Assembly: GCF_008329905.1 (NCBI RefSeq)
Contig: NZ_CP032155.1
Location: forward strand, 2,294,001-2,358,000
DNA: 64,000 nucleotides
DNA from: Mycobacterium sp. ELW1
Lineage (GTDB): Bacteria; Actinomycetota; Actinomycetes; Mycobacteriales; Mycobacteriaceae
Reading direction: 5' to 3'
Positions 1 through 8,275 of this stretch are shown here, in pieces. The position numbers and the translations under genes were made by a program. Below the pieces are notes generated by a model. It was not told the DNA's origin and made no database searches. It saw only the letters and a program-made list of their open reading frames with translations. The number at the start of each line of letters is the position of its first letter. Position 1 is the first letter of the stretch.

Positions 1-1
1 G

Positions 2-1048
2 TGGGACGACCTCGGGCTGACCTGGGGTCTGGTGGCCGCGGCGGCCATCATGACGGTCGCCAGCTTCGTCGCGATGGGGGTGGGTCCGCGTACCATCGGC
101 AGGCAGAACGCCTACACCATCGCCTTGACGTCGGCGGTTCCGCTGCAGGCGATCTCGGTTCTGCTCACCCCGATCAGCCGGCTGCTCATCGTCCTCGGCA
201 ATGCGCTGACTCCGGGCCGCGGCTTCCGCAACGGGCCGTTCGCCTCTGAGATCGAGTTGCGTGAGGTGGTTGACCTGGCGCAGCAGCGCGGCGTGGTGGC
301 CGATGACGAACGCCGAATGATCCAGTCGGTCTTCGAACTCGGTGACACCGCGGCACGTGAGGTGATGGTGCCGCGCACCGAGATGGTGTGGATCGAGAAC
401 GATAAGTCCGCCAGCCAAGCGACGTCGCTGGCGGTGCGCAGTGGGTATTCGCGCATCCCGGTGATCGGGGAGAACGTCGACGATGTGGTCGGCGTCGTCT
501 ATCTCAAAGACCTTGTGCAGCGGACCTACTACTCGTCGGACAGCGGCCGCGGAACCAAGGTGACCGACATCATGCGCCCGGCGGTGTTCGTCCCCGACTC
601 CAAACCGCTCGACGAGTTGTTGCGTGAGATGCAGCGCGACCGAAACCACATGGCCTTGCTGGTCGACGAGTACGGCGCGATCGCCGGCCTGGTCACCATC
701 GAGGATGTCCTGGAGGAGATCGTCGGCGAGATCGCCGACGAATACGACACCCGCGAGGTGGCGCCGGTCGAAGAGTTGGGCGACAACAGGTTCCGGGTGT
801 CGGCCCGTCTGCCGATCGAGGACGTCGGCGAGCTCTACGACATCGAGTTCGCCGACGATCTCGACGTCGACACCGTCGGCGGTCTGCTCGCCCTCGAGCT
901 CGGCCGGGTGCCGCTGCCCGGCGCCGAGGTCGTGTCGCACGGGCTGCGTCTGCAGGCCGAAGGCGGCCGGGACCACAGAGGGCGGCTTCGCATCGGCACC
1001 GTGCTGGTCAGCCGGATCGAGCCTGAAGAAAGCGACGAGGATGACTGA
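2..1048 (+). CDS. CorC/HlyC-family (CNNM) membrane protein with CBS pair, 5' truncated
   Basis: The reading frame is open from the left edge, so the start and most of the membrane domain lie outside. What remains starts in a hydrophobic DUF21/CNNM segment. Two CBS motifs follow (around [12 protein letters not shown] and [33 protein letters not shown] sequence), then a C-terminal CorC_HlyC domain. The order fits the M. tuberculosis Rv2366c family, whose members are linked to Mg2+/cation export or resistance. The stop overlaps the era start by 8 bp, so the two are probably co-transcribed and translationally coupled. In M. tuberculosis I recall a small cytidine-deaminase-like gene between them; it is absent here. 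Confidence 0.88.
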   Translation, partial: WDDLGLTWGLVAAAAIMTVASFVAMGVGPRTIGRQNAYTIALTSAVPLQAISVLLTPISRLLIVLGNALTPGRGFRNGPFASEIELREVVDLAQQRGVVADDERRMIQSVFELGDTAAREVMVPRTEMVWIENDKSASQATSLAVRSGYSRIPVIGENVDDVVGVVYLKDLVQRTYYSSDSGRGTKVTDIMRPAVFVPDSKPLDELLREMQRDRNHMALLVDEYGAIAGLVTIEDVLEEIVGEIADEYDTREVAPVEELGDNRFRVSARLPIEDVGELYDIEFADDLDVDTVGGLLALELGRVPLPGAEVVSHGLRLQAEGGRDHRGRLRIGTVLVSRIEPEESDEDD

Positions 1049-1967
1049 CCCTGCGCAACGTGAATTCCGTTCCGGTTTCGTCTGTTTCATCGGCCGCCCC
1101 AACACCGGCAAATCGACGCTGACCAACGCGCTTGTCGGCACCAAGGTGGCGATTACTTCCAACCGTCCGCAGACCACCCGGCACACCATTCGCGGCATCG
1201 TGCACCGCCCGGATTTCCAGATCGTTCTGGTCGACACCCCCGGCCTGCACCGCCCGCGCACGCTGCTGGGCAAGCGGCTCAACGACCTGGTCCGCGACAC
1301 CTACTCCGAAGTCGACGTCATCGGGCTGTGCATTCCCGCCGACGAGAACATCGGACCCGGCGATCGATGGATCTACGAACAGATCCGGGACGTCGCACCT
1401 CGCACGACTCTTGTCGTCATCGTCACCAAGATCGACAAGGTGTCCAAGGAGCGGGTCGCCGAACAGTTGATCGCGGTGCACGAATTGGTCGGCGACACCG
1501 CAGCCGAGATCGTGCCGGTGTCGGCGACGCGCGGGGACCAGGTGGACGTCCTCATCGATGTTCTGGCCGGCCAGTTGCAGCCCGGCCCGGCGTTCTATCC
1601 CGACGGGGAGCTCACGGACGAGCCCGAAGAAATGCTCATGGCCGAACTCATTCGCGAGGCCGCACTCGAGGGTGTGCGCGACGAGCTTCCACACTCCCTG
1701 GCGGTGGTGATCGACGAGATTGAAGAACGCCCGGGGCGCCCGGAAGATGATCCCCTGATCGATGTGCACGCCGTGCTGTATGTCGAGCGCGACAGCCAGA
1801 AGGGCATCGTCATCGGCAAGGGTGGTGCCCGGCTCAAAGAGGTTGGGACCGTGGCCCGCACGCAGATCGAGAAGCTGCTCGGCACCAAGGTCTACCTCGA
1901 TCTGCGGGTCAAGATCGCCAAGAACTGGCAGCGCGACCCCAAACAGCTTGGCCGGCTGGGCTTTTAA
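1041..1967 (+). CDS. era: GTPase Era
   Basis: This is a 308-residue Ras-like GTPase with a C-terminal KH domain that binds the 3' end of 16S rRNA and assists 30S maturation. G1 is GRPNTGKS near residue 17, G3 is DTPG, and G4 is TKID. The C-terminal KH motif includes [15 protein letters not shown]. The length is normal for Era. The start is the ATG at 1041, which overlaps the upstream stop. A longer upstream extension of the frame only reads through the other gene. Confidence 0.96.
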   Translation: MTDPAQREFRSGFVCFIGRPNTGKSTLTNALVGTKVAITSNRPQTTRHTIRGIVHRPDFQIVLVDTPGLHRPRTLLGKRLNDLVRDTYSEVDVIGLCIPADENIGPGDRWIYEQIRDVAPRTTLVVIVTKIDKVSKERVAEQLIAVHELVGDTAAEIVPVSATRGDQVDVLIDVLAGQLQPGPAFYPDGELTDEPEEMLMAELIREAALEGVRDELPHSLAVVIDEIEERPGRPEDDPLIDVHAVLYVERDSQKGIVIGKGGARLKEVGTVARTQIEKLLGTKVYLDLRVKIAKNWQRDPKQLGRLGF

Positions 1968-1971
1968 ACTG

Positions 1972-2364
1972 TCAGAGTGTGAATCCGCTTTGCCGTTCGA
2001 AGTCGGCGAGATCGAAATAGTCACTGAATCGCACGATTTTGCCGTCCCGCACTTCGAACACACCGTTGACCGGCAACACGACTTTGCGGCCGTCGATCAT
2101 CGTGAAGTAGTCGATGCGCTCGGCCAGCACCAGTCCTGGTTCGGCGGCCAGTGTGACGATGTCGAGTTTGGCCTCGGCGAACGCGTCTAGGAAGGCCTGG
2201 AAGATCGTGCGGATGCCGGCGATCCCGACGATGGGGGCGACGGGCACGTTGTGGTAGACCGCGTCGTCGGCGAATGAGCCGCAGATGATTTCGAGGTCGC
2301 GGTTCTCCCAGGAACCGAGGAAGTCGCGGACGAGCTTCTCACTGTCGTGCTTGGTGTCGGGCAT
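1972..2364 (-). CDS. Limonene-1,2-epoxide hydrolase-family (SnoaL-like fold) protein
   Basis: This is a 130-residue protein with the cystatin-like alpha+beta cone of the epoxide hydrolase/SnoaL superfamily. Residues used by limonene epoxide hydrolases are visible: YHN near residue 37 (Tyr and Asn), an ER-I-D pair (Arg-x-Asp) near residue 82 and a late Asp in FSDYFD. M. tuberculosis Rv2740 is a related epoxide hydrolase that accepts lipophilic epoxides, so hydrolysis of a lipid or sterol epoxide is plausible. The gene is convergent with era, 4 bp apart. The substrate is unknown. Confidence 0.8.
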   Translation of the reverse strand: MPDTKHDSEKLVRDFLGSWENRDLEIICGSFADDAVYHNVPVAPIVGIAGIRTIFQAFLDAFAEAKLDIVTLAAEPGLVLAERIDYFTMIDGRKVVLPVNGVFEVRDGKIVRFSDYFDLADFERQSGFTL

Positions 2365-2416
2365 GAAGCAGTACTACCAACGCACTCCTGCAGCGACAAT
2401 TACCCGTAATGGCTAT

Positions 2417-3871
2417 TTATTCGTGATCGGTGGGGACCGGGGTGTTCCACCAGATCTCGGGTTGCTTGTTGGCCCACCCGTTGATGGCCTCCAGTTCGGC
2501 AGCCAGGGAGATCAGCAGCGGCTCACTGTTGGCCGGACCCATCAGCTGCACGCCGATCGGCAGGCCGTCGGAGGTGAAACCGGCCGGAATGCTGATCGAC
2601 GGCCAGCCCAGCAGATTCCACGGGAACGTCACCGGGCAGGCCGCGATCATCGCGCGGTCGGTCCCCATGGGCCCCAGGCGGTCGAACGTGCGGGCCGGGG
2701 GAGGCGGCTGGGCGGTCGTCGGCGCCAGCACGACGTCGACGGAGCGGAAGATCTCCCCGACGCGGCGGTGAAGCTTCGGCTCGCTGGCGCGGGCGCGACG
2801 CAACATCCAGCCCGACAGCAGCCGGCCCATCCGCATGTTGGACTCGGTGCGGGGGTCGAAGGTGACGTCGTCACCTAGCCGGTCGGCCCACTCCAGCAGC
2901 CCGGCGGTCGAGCGGGGCAGGAACGTCAGCGGCAGCCGCAGGCCGTAGTTGGGGTTGCCCGCCATCACGGTGTGGCCCAGCAGGCCAAGCTGCTCGGCGA
3001 TCCCGCTGAGCGCGACCCTGATCTCGGGATGCAGCCTGGCGGGAAAGAACGTGAACGGAAAGCGCGTCGACAGCGCGATCTTCAACGGCCCGGGGGCGGC
3101 CCCGACGGAGTCGGTCATCCGGGCCGGCGGTGGCTTGAACGGGTCGTCGTCGTGGTTCCCCGAGGCGGCATCGAGCACGAGCGCGGCGTCGGCCACCGTT
3201 CGCGCCAGAACCCCGTTGACGGTGATCCCGTTGAACGGGTCGGATACCGGCCAGGTCGAGATGCGGCCCCGCTGCGGCTTGATCCCGACCAGGTGGGTCC
3301 AGGCGGCCGGCACCCGGACGCTGCCCGCGCCATCGGAGCCGATGGCCGCGGCGACCAGGCCTGCCGCAACGGCGGCCGCGCTGCCGCCCGACGAGCCGCC
3401 GGGAGTGTGCTTGCGCGACCAGGGATTACGGGTGTGACCGAAGGCGGCGCCGCTGGTGAACGGCCATTGGCCCAGTTCGCAGCAGTTGGTCTTGCCGACG
3501 ATCACCGCGCCCGCGTCGCGCAGCCGGCGGACCACTTCGGAGTCGTGCGTCGCGGGGCGCACGGGTCCGGCGGTTCCGAAGAAGGTCGGCACGCCGGTGA
3601 CGTCGACGTCATCCTTGACCGCGATGGGGATGCCCAGCAGCGGGGCCTGCTCCCCGGCGGCGCGCCGGCGGTCGGCGTCGGCGGCGTCGGCGAGTGCCGA
3701 TTCGGTCAGCACCACCCGGAAGGCGTTGAGCGTGGACTGGCTGGCGGTGATCGCGCGCAGCGACCGGCGGACCAGTTCGGCGGACGTGACCGTGCCGCTG
3801 GCCAACTGATAGAGCTGCTCACCGATGGTCGGAAACCGCGGCGGCCTGCTCAAACTCCGGTGAGCTGTCAT
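2417..3871 (-). CDS. amiA2: Amidase signature-family hydrolase (AmiA2-like)
   Basis: This 484-residue amidase signature enzyme hydrolyses amide bonds with a Ser-cisSer-Lys triad. The lysine sits in PIAVKDDVDV near residue 83, and the glycine/serine-rich signature GGSSGGSAAAVAAGL supplies the serines. The usual C-terminal SIPAG and PIGVQLMG motifs are present. Its position between era and recO matches M. tuberculosis amiA2 (Rv2363). It is divergent from recO with about 65 bp between starts. The natural substrate is not known; acetamide-type or aryl amides are typical for the family. Confidence 0.92.
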   Translation of the reverse strand: MTAHRSLSRPPRFPTIGEQLYQLASGTVTSAELVRRSLRAITASQSTLNAFRVVLTESALADAADADRRRAAGEQAPLLGIPIAVKDDVDVTGVPTFFGTAGPVRPATHDSEVVRRLRDAGAVIVGKTNCCELGQWPFTSGAAFGHTRNPWSRKHTPGGSSGGSAAAVAAGLVAAAIGSDGAGSVRVPAAWTHLVGIKPQRGRISTWPVSDPFNGITVNGVLARTVADAALVLDAASGNHDDDPFKPPPARMTDSVGAAPGPLKIALSTRFPFTFFPARLHPEIRVALSGIAEQLGLLGHTVMAGNPNYGLRLPLTFLPRSTAGLLEWADRLGDDVTFDPRTESNMRMGRLLSGWMLRRARASEPKLHRRVGEIFRSVDVVLAPTTAQPPPPARTFDRLGPMGTDRAMIAACPVTFPWNLLGWPSISIPAGFTSDGLPIGVQLMGPANSEPLLISLAAELEAINGWANKQPEIWWNTPVPTDHE

Positions 3872-3935
3872 GGCGACGTCGAGACTAACGGCGCGCGTCC
3901 GCCGTTATGTCGCAATGCGGTGGGAAACTAGTCGG

Positions 3936-4757
3936 ATGCGGCTGTATCGGGATCGGGCGGTCGTGCTGCGCCAGCACAAGCTCGGTGAAGCCGACCGCAT
4001 CGTCACCTTGCTGACCCGCGACCACGGTCTGGTCCGCGCGGTTGCCAAGGGCGTACGCCGTACCCGCAGCAAATTCGGTTCCCGGCTGGAGCCGTTCGCT
4101 CACATCGACGTCCAGCTGCATCCCGGTCGCAACCTGGACATCGTCACTCAGGTGGTGTCGATCGACGCCTTCGCCACCGACATCGTCAGCGACTACGGCC
4201 GCTACACCAGCGCCTGCGCGGTCCTGGAGACCGCCGAGCGGCTCGCCGGGGAGGAACGCGCCCCGGCCCCGGCGCTGCACCGGCTCACAGTCGGGGCGTT
4301 GCGGGCGGTGGCCGACGGTGCCCGCAGCCGTGAGCTGGTCCTGGACGCCTACCTGCTGCGGGCCATGGGGATCGCCGGCTGGGCGCCGGCACTGACCGAA
4401 TGTGCCCGCTGCGCCGCGCCGGGACCGCACCGCGCGTTCCACATCGCCGCTGGTGGCAGCGTCTGTATGCATTGCCGTCCGTCCGGCTCGACGACGCCGC
4501 CGCAGGCGGTCGTGGACCTGATGTCCGCGCTGCACGACGGTGATTGGGAGGCTGCGGAGGCCTCGACGCCGTCGCACCGTAGCCACGCCAGCGGCTTGGT
4601 GGCTGCGCATCTGCAGTGGCATCTGGAACGGCAGCTGCGCACTTTGCCGCTGGTGGAGCGTGTCTACCGGCGGGCCGCTGACCACGGGATGGAGATGTTC
4701 AGGCAGGATGAGCCATATGGCGATGAACCGGGTGACCAGCTCGTGGCGGGGGGCTGA
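3936..4757 (+). CDS. recO: DNA repair protein RecO
   Basis: This is a 273-residue recombination mediator that binds SSB-coated ssDNA and helps RecR load RecA in the RecFOR pathway. The N-terminal OB fold opens with [20 protein letters not shown], which is nearly invariant in mycobacteria and fixes the start at ATG 3936; a longer frame upstream lacks conservation. A four-cysteine zinc site is visible (CARC and later CMHC, near residues 150-175). The 3' end overlaps the start of uppS by about 40 bp, implying coupled expression. Confidence 0.95.
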   Translation: MRLYRDRAVVLRQHKLGEADRIVTLLTRDHGLVRAVAKGVRRTRSKFGSRLEPFAHIDVQLHPGRNLDIVTQVVSIDAFATDIVSDYGRYTSACAVLETAERLAGEERAPAPALHRLTVGALRAVADGARSRELVLDAYLLRAMGIAGWAPALTECARCAAPGPHRAFHIAAGGSVCMHCRPSGSTTPPQAVVDLMSALHDGDWEAAEASTPSHRSHASGLVAAHLQWHLERQLRTLPLVERVYRRAADHGMEMFRQDEPYGDEPGDQLVAGG

Positions 4758-5631
4758 GCGCAGGCGGAAAGAGACCTTTCCGCAGCTGCCCCCGGCGCCC
4801 GACGACTACCCGATGTTCCCGGACACCTCTGTGTGGCCGGTCGTGTTTCCCGAGCTTCCGCCCGCGCCGGACGGCGGTCCGCGCCGGCCGCCCCAGCACA
4901 CCTCCAAGGCCGTGCCGCCGGCGATCCCGGCCACCCAGATGCCCAAGCACGTGGCTGTCGTGATGGACGGCAACGGGCGCTGGGCCACGCAGCGCGGGTT
5001 GAGCCGCACCGAGGGCCACAAAATGGGCGAGGCGGTGCTGATCGACATCACCTGCGGGGCCATCGAGATCGGTATCCAGCACCTGTCGGTGTATGCGTTC
5101 TCCACCGAGAACTGGCGGCGCAGTACCGAAGAGGTGCGGTTCCTGATGGGCTTCAATCGCGAGGTGGTGCGCCGGCGCCGCGAGAACCTGGACGCCATGG
5201 GGGTCAACATGCGCTGGGTGGGGTCGCGGGCGCGGATGTGGCGCAGCGTGATCAAGGAATTCGACATCGCCGAGAACATGACAGTCAACAATGACGTCAT
5301 CACGGTGAACTACTGCGTGAACTACGGCGGGCGGGCCGAAATCGCCGAAGCGGCAAAGCAAATCGCGCGCGATGCGGTGGCCGGCCGGGTCGACCCGGAA
5401 CGGGTGAACGAGGCCACGATCACCGAGCACCTGCACCGGCCCGACATTCCCGACGTCGACTTGTTCATCAGGACGTCGGGGGAGCAGCGGGCAAGCAACT
5501 TCATGCTGTGGCAGGCCGCGTACGCCGAATACGTGTTCCAGGACAAGCTGTGGCCCGATTACGACCGGCGCGACCTGTGGGCGGCGTGCGAGGAGTACGC
5601 GGAACGCAACCGGCGTTTCGGCCGGGCCTGA
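4717..5631 (+). CDS. uppS: Polyprenyl diphosphate synthase (decaprenyl/undecaprenyl-PP synthase, UppS-like)
   Basis: This cis-prenyltransferase extends allylic diphosphates with IPP to make the C50 lipid carrier for peptidoglycan, arabinogalactan and LAM synthesis, matching M. tuberculosis Rv2361c. The catalytic motif [12 protein letters not shown] and the C-terminal RTSGEQR and diphosphate/dimer motifs are intact. An N-terminal proline-rich extension ([12 protein letters not shown]) is shared with the mycobacterial enzyme. The start is uncertain: ATG 4717 (chosen), 4708 and 4723 are all in frame, with an AGGCAGG just upstream. It overlaps recO and is followed 1 bp later by the next gene. Confidence 0.93.
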   Translation: MAMNRVTSSWRGAERRRKETFPQLPPAPDDYPMFPDTSVWPVVFPELPPAPDGGPRRPPQHTSKAVPPAIPATQMPKHVAVVMDGNGRWATQRGLSRTEGHKMGEAVLIDITCGAIEIGIQHLSVYAFSTENWRRSTEEVRFLMGFNREVVRRRRENLDAMGVNMRWVGSRARMWRSVIKEFDIAENMTVNNDVITVNYCVNYGGRAEIAEAAKQIARDAVAGRVDPERVNEATITEHLHRPDIPDVDLFIRTSGEQRASNFMLWQAAYAEYVFQDKLWPDYDRRDLWAACEEYAERNRRFGRA

Positions 5632-5632
5632 G

Positions 5633-6016
5633 ATGGGACTCGACACGCGGTTGGCCGATGCGCTGAGCGCGGTCGTGCCGGTCGAGGTGGAACCGGACGG
5701 TGCGCTCACGGTGCGCTACGAAGGGACGTTCGCGTCGCTGCGGACGGTCACCATCGCCGAGGACATCGAGATGGTGTCGGTGACGCAGGTGCTCGGCTGG
5801 GATCTGCCGCCTTCTGCCGATCTTCGCAAACGTGTTGCCGCGCAAGCACAGTCGACGATGCTGGGGACGGTCACGTTCGTCGAGTCCGGCAAAAAGGGCG
5901 ATGTCATGCTGCGCTACAACTTTCCCGGCGATGGGCTGGCCGATCACGCGTTGCAGACGCTGGTGCTGATGGTGCTCGCCGGTGGGGCCGATGCCCGGCG
6001 CGCGATCGTCGACTAG
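5633..6016 (+). CDS. Conserved hypothetical protein (Rv2360c-like)
   Basis: This 127-residue soluble protein has no recognisable catalytic motif or membrane segment. It begins 1 bp after the uppS stop and matches in size and position the M. tuberculosis gene Rv2360c, which sits between uppS and furB. The sequence is a mix of beta-strand-like stretches, and the C-terminal half has a helix of small residues (ALQTLVLMVLAGGADARRAIVD). It probably belongs to the recO-uppS operon. The function is unknown. Confidence 0.8.
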   Translation: MGLDTRLADALSAVVPVEVEPDGALTVRYEGTFASLRTVTIAEDIEMVSVTQVLGWDLPPSADLRKRVAAQAQSTMLGTVTFVESGKKGDVMLRYNFPGDGLADHALQTLVLMVLAGGADARRAIVD

Positions 6017-6019
6017 CTG

Positions 6020-6442
6020 TCAGCCGCGGCACTGCCCGCAGGTGCCGAACAATTCGATCGTGTGGCTGACGTCTGAAAAGCCATGTTCGGCAGCCACTTC
6101 CGCGGCCCAGGCTTCGACTTCGCGCCCGCTGACCTCCACTGCCGCGCCGCAAGTGCGGCACACCAGGTGATGATGGTGGTCCGCGCCGGCGCAGCGCCGG
6201 TAGACCGACTCCCCGGTATCGGTGCGCACCATGTCAACCAGATCGGCCGCCGAGAGTGACTGCAGCGTTCGGTACACCGTGGTCAGCCCGATGTTTTCAC
6301 CGCGGCGGCGCAGCTCGTCGTGCAATTCCTGCGCCGAGCGGAACTCGTCGACGGTGTCGAGCAGCGCGATGATGGACGCCCGCTGACGAGTCGCCCGCAC
6401 CCCGCCCGCGCCGGCGCGCGGACGGATGTCGGCTCCGGTCAC
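6020..6442 (-). CDS. zur: Fur-family zinc uptake repressor Zur (FurB)
   Basis: This 140-residue Fur-family regulator has a winged helix up to about residue 85 and a C-terminal metal-binding dimerisation domain. The histidine cluster HHHHLVCRTCG and the terminal CGQCRG supply two CxxC pairs for the structural zinc. M. tuberculosis FurB/Zur (Rv2359) represses zinc uptake and C-minus ribosomal protein genes when zinc is replete. The start overlaps the smtB stop by 4 bp (ATGA), so the pair forms one operon reading leftward, as in M. tuberculosis. Confidence 0.95.
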   Translation of the reverse strand: MTGADIRPRAGAGGVRATRQRASIIALLDTVDEFRSAQELHDELRRRGENIGLTTVYRTLQSLSAADLVDMVRTDTGESVYRRCAGADHHHHLVCRTCGAAVEVSGREVEAWAAEVAAEHGFSDVSHTIELFGTCGQCRG

Positions 6443-6744
6443 GAGTGCTCCTCGCCGGCGTGACTGATCGCGGCGACGATGATCTCGGCCAGGTGCTCAT
6501 CGACCAGCCGGTACATCACTTCCCGCCCGGATCGTTCGCCGGCGACCACCCCGGCGGCCTTCAGGATTCGCAGGTGCTGGCTGACGAGGGGCTGCGGGAC
6601 GTCGAGGGCATCGACGAGCTCGTGTACGCAACGCCGGGACTCCCGCAATTGCAGGACGATCGCGATGCGCACCGGGGCGGCCAGCGCGCGCAACAGCTCG
6701 CCGGCGCGTTCGAGGAGGGCAGCATGGTCGGTGGCGGTGGTCAT
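6439..6744 (-). CDS. smtB: ArsR/SmtB-family zinc-responsive repressor
   Basis: This 101-residue winged-helix repressor is the Rv2358 equivalent, first gene of the smtB-zur operon. In M. tuberculosis it derepresses zur when zinc binds. The metal-sensing helix region reads RRCVHELVDAL and the recognition helix follows (PQPLVSQHLRILKAAGVV). A C-terminal Asp/His pair (SHAGEEHS) fits the alpha5-type zinc site. The gene is divergent from glyS, and a palindrome that may be its own operator lies 20 bp upstream of the ATG at 6744. Confidence 0.93.
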   Translation of the reverse strand: MTTATDHAALLERAGELLRALAAPVRIAIVLQLRESRRCVHELVDALDVPQPLVSQHLRILKAAGVVAGERSGREVMYRLVDEHLAEIIVAAISHAGEEHS

Positions 6745-6763
6745 TGCGCACCTCCCACGTTAT

Positions 6764-6778
6764 TGGAAACGATTTCCA
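6764..6778. promoter_or_regulatory. Palindrome upstream of smtB-zur (candidate metalloregulator operator)
   Basis: TGGAAA-CGA-TTTCCA is a perfect 6+3+6 bp inverted repeat in the smtB-glyS divergent gap, 20 bp from the smtB start. It resembles the GAAA-n-TTTC core of mycobacterial Zur/SmtB boxes, so autoregulation of smtB-zur, or control of both directions, is the simple reading. This is inferred from position and symmetry only. Confidence 0.5.
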
Positions 6779-6885
6779 GTTGATCTCCACTTTTCCATGC
6801 ACGATCACGCATGTCAAAGGGTCCGGCGAGAGGTCGCTAGGCTATGGGGCTGTTGTCCGTTCACAGAACAGGAGTGGCACCCACC

Positions 6886-8268
6886 GTGGCGTCCGTCATC
6901 GATTCCGTCGTCAACCTGGCCAAGCGTCGTGGCTTGGTCTATCCAGCCGGCGAGATCTACGGCGGGACCAAGTCGGCCTGGGACTACGGCCCACTGGGCG
7001 TCGAGCTCAAGGAGAACATCAAGCGGCAGTGGTGGCGGTCAGTGGTGACCGGCCGCGACGACGTCGTCGGCCTGGACAGCTCGATCATCCTGCCGCGTGA
7101 GGTGTGGGTGGCCTCCGGCCACGTCGAGGTGTTCAACGATCCGCTCATCGAGTGCCTGAACTGCCACAAGCGGCATCGCCAGGACCACCTGCAGGAGGCG
7201 TACGCCGAGAAGAAGGGAATCGACGATCCAGAATCGGTCGCGATGACCGAGATCGTCTGCCCGGACTGTGGCACCAAGGGCCAGTGGACCGAGCCCCGCG
7301 AATTCAACATGATGCTCAAGACCTACCTCGGGCCGATCGAAGCCGAGGAGGGCATGCACTACCTGCGCCCGGAAACCGCGCAGGGCATCTTCGTGAACTT
7401 CGCCAACGTGGTGACGACATCGCGTAAGAAGCCGCCGTTCGGTATCGGCCAGATCGGCAAGAGCTTCCGCAACGAGATCACCCCCGGCAACTTCATCTTC
7501 CGCACGCGCGAGTTCGAGCAGATGGAGATGGAGTTCTTCGTCGAGCCTGCCACCGCACCCGAGTGGCACCAGTACTGGATCGACACCCGGCTGCAGTGGT
7601 ACATCGATCTCGGCATCAAGCGCGACAACCTGAGGCTCTTCGAGCATCCCAAGGAGAAGCTGTCGCACTACTCGGCCGGCACCACCGACATCGAGTACAA
7701 GTTCGGCTTCCAGGGCAACCCGTGGGGCGAGCTCGAAGGCATCGCCAACCGCACCGACTTCGACCTCAAGACCCACTCGCAGCACTCCGGCACCGATCTG
7801 TCGTTCTACGACCAGGCCGCCGACACGCGCTACGTCCCGTATGTCATCGAACCCGCAGCGGGACTTACCCGTTCGTTCATGGCGTTCCTGGTCGACGCCT
7901 ACGCCGAGGACGAGGCGCCGAACGCCAAGGGCGGGGTGGACAAGCGCACGGTGCTGCGGTTGGACCCGCGGCTGGCTCCGGTGAAGGCCGCGGTGCTACC
8001 GCTGTCGCGGCACGCCGATCTCAGCCCGAAGGCCAAGGATCTCGCCGCCGAGTTGCGCAAGAACTGGAACATCGAGTTCGACGACGCCGGTGCGATCGGC
8101 CGGCGTTACCGCCGCCAGGACGAGATCGGCACGCCGTACTGCGTGACGGTCGACTTCGACTCCCTCGAGGACCATGCGGTGACCGTGCGTGAGCGGGATC
8201 AGATGACCCAGGAACGCATCGGCATCGACTCGGTGGTCGACTACCTGGCCACCCGGCTGAAGGGCTAG
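6886..8268 (+). CDS. glyS: Glycine--tRNA ligase
   Basis: This dimeric class II synthetase charges tRNA-Gly. Motif 2 ([21 protein letters not shown]) and motif 3 ([10 protein letters not shown]) are present. I chose GTG 6886 because the product then begins [15 protein letters not shown] as in other mycobacteria, with AGGAG at 6870-6874; ATG 6844 is a longer alternative. Four cysteines, C90-x2-C93 and C125-x2-C128, form an apparent zinc ribbon inserted after the catalytic N-terminal part. As I recall, the M. tuberculosis enzyme lacks these cysteines. The gene is divergent from the zinc sensors. Confidence 0.94.
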   Translation: MASVIDSVVNLAKRRGLVYPAGEIYGGTKSAWDYGPLGVELKENIKRQWWRSVVTGRDDVVGLDSSIILPREVWVASGHVEVFNDPLIECLNCHKRHRQDHLQEAYAEKKGIDDPESVAMTEIVCPDCGTKGQWTEPREFNMMLKTYLGPIEAEEGMHYLRPETAQGIFVNFANVVTTSRKKPPFGIGQIGKSFRNEITPGNFIFRTREFEQMEMEFFVEPATAPEWHQYWIDTRLQWYIDLGIKRDNLRLFEHPKEKLSHYSAGTTDIEYKFGFQGNPWGELEGIANRTDFDLKTHSQHSGTDLSFYDQAADTRYVPYVIEPAAGLTRSFMAFLVDAYAEDEAPNAKGGVDKRTVLRLDPRLAPVKAAVLPLSRHADLSPKAKDLAAELRKNWNIEFDDAGAIGRRYRRQDEIGTPYCVTVDFDSLEDHAVTVRERDQMTQERIGIDSVVDYLATRLKG

Positions 8269-8275
8269 AAGCGAC

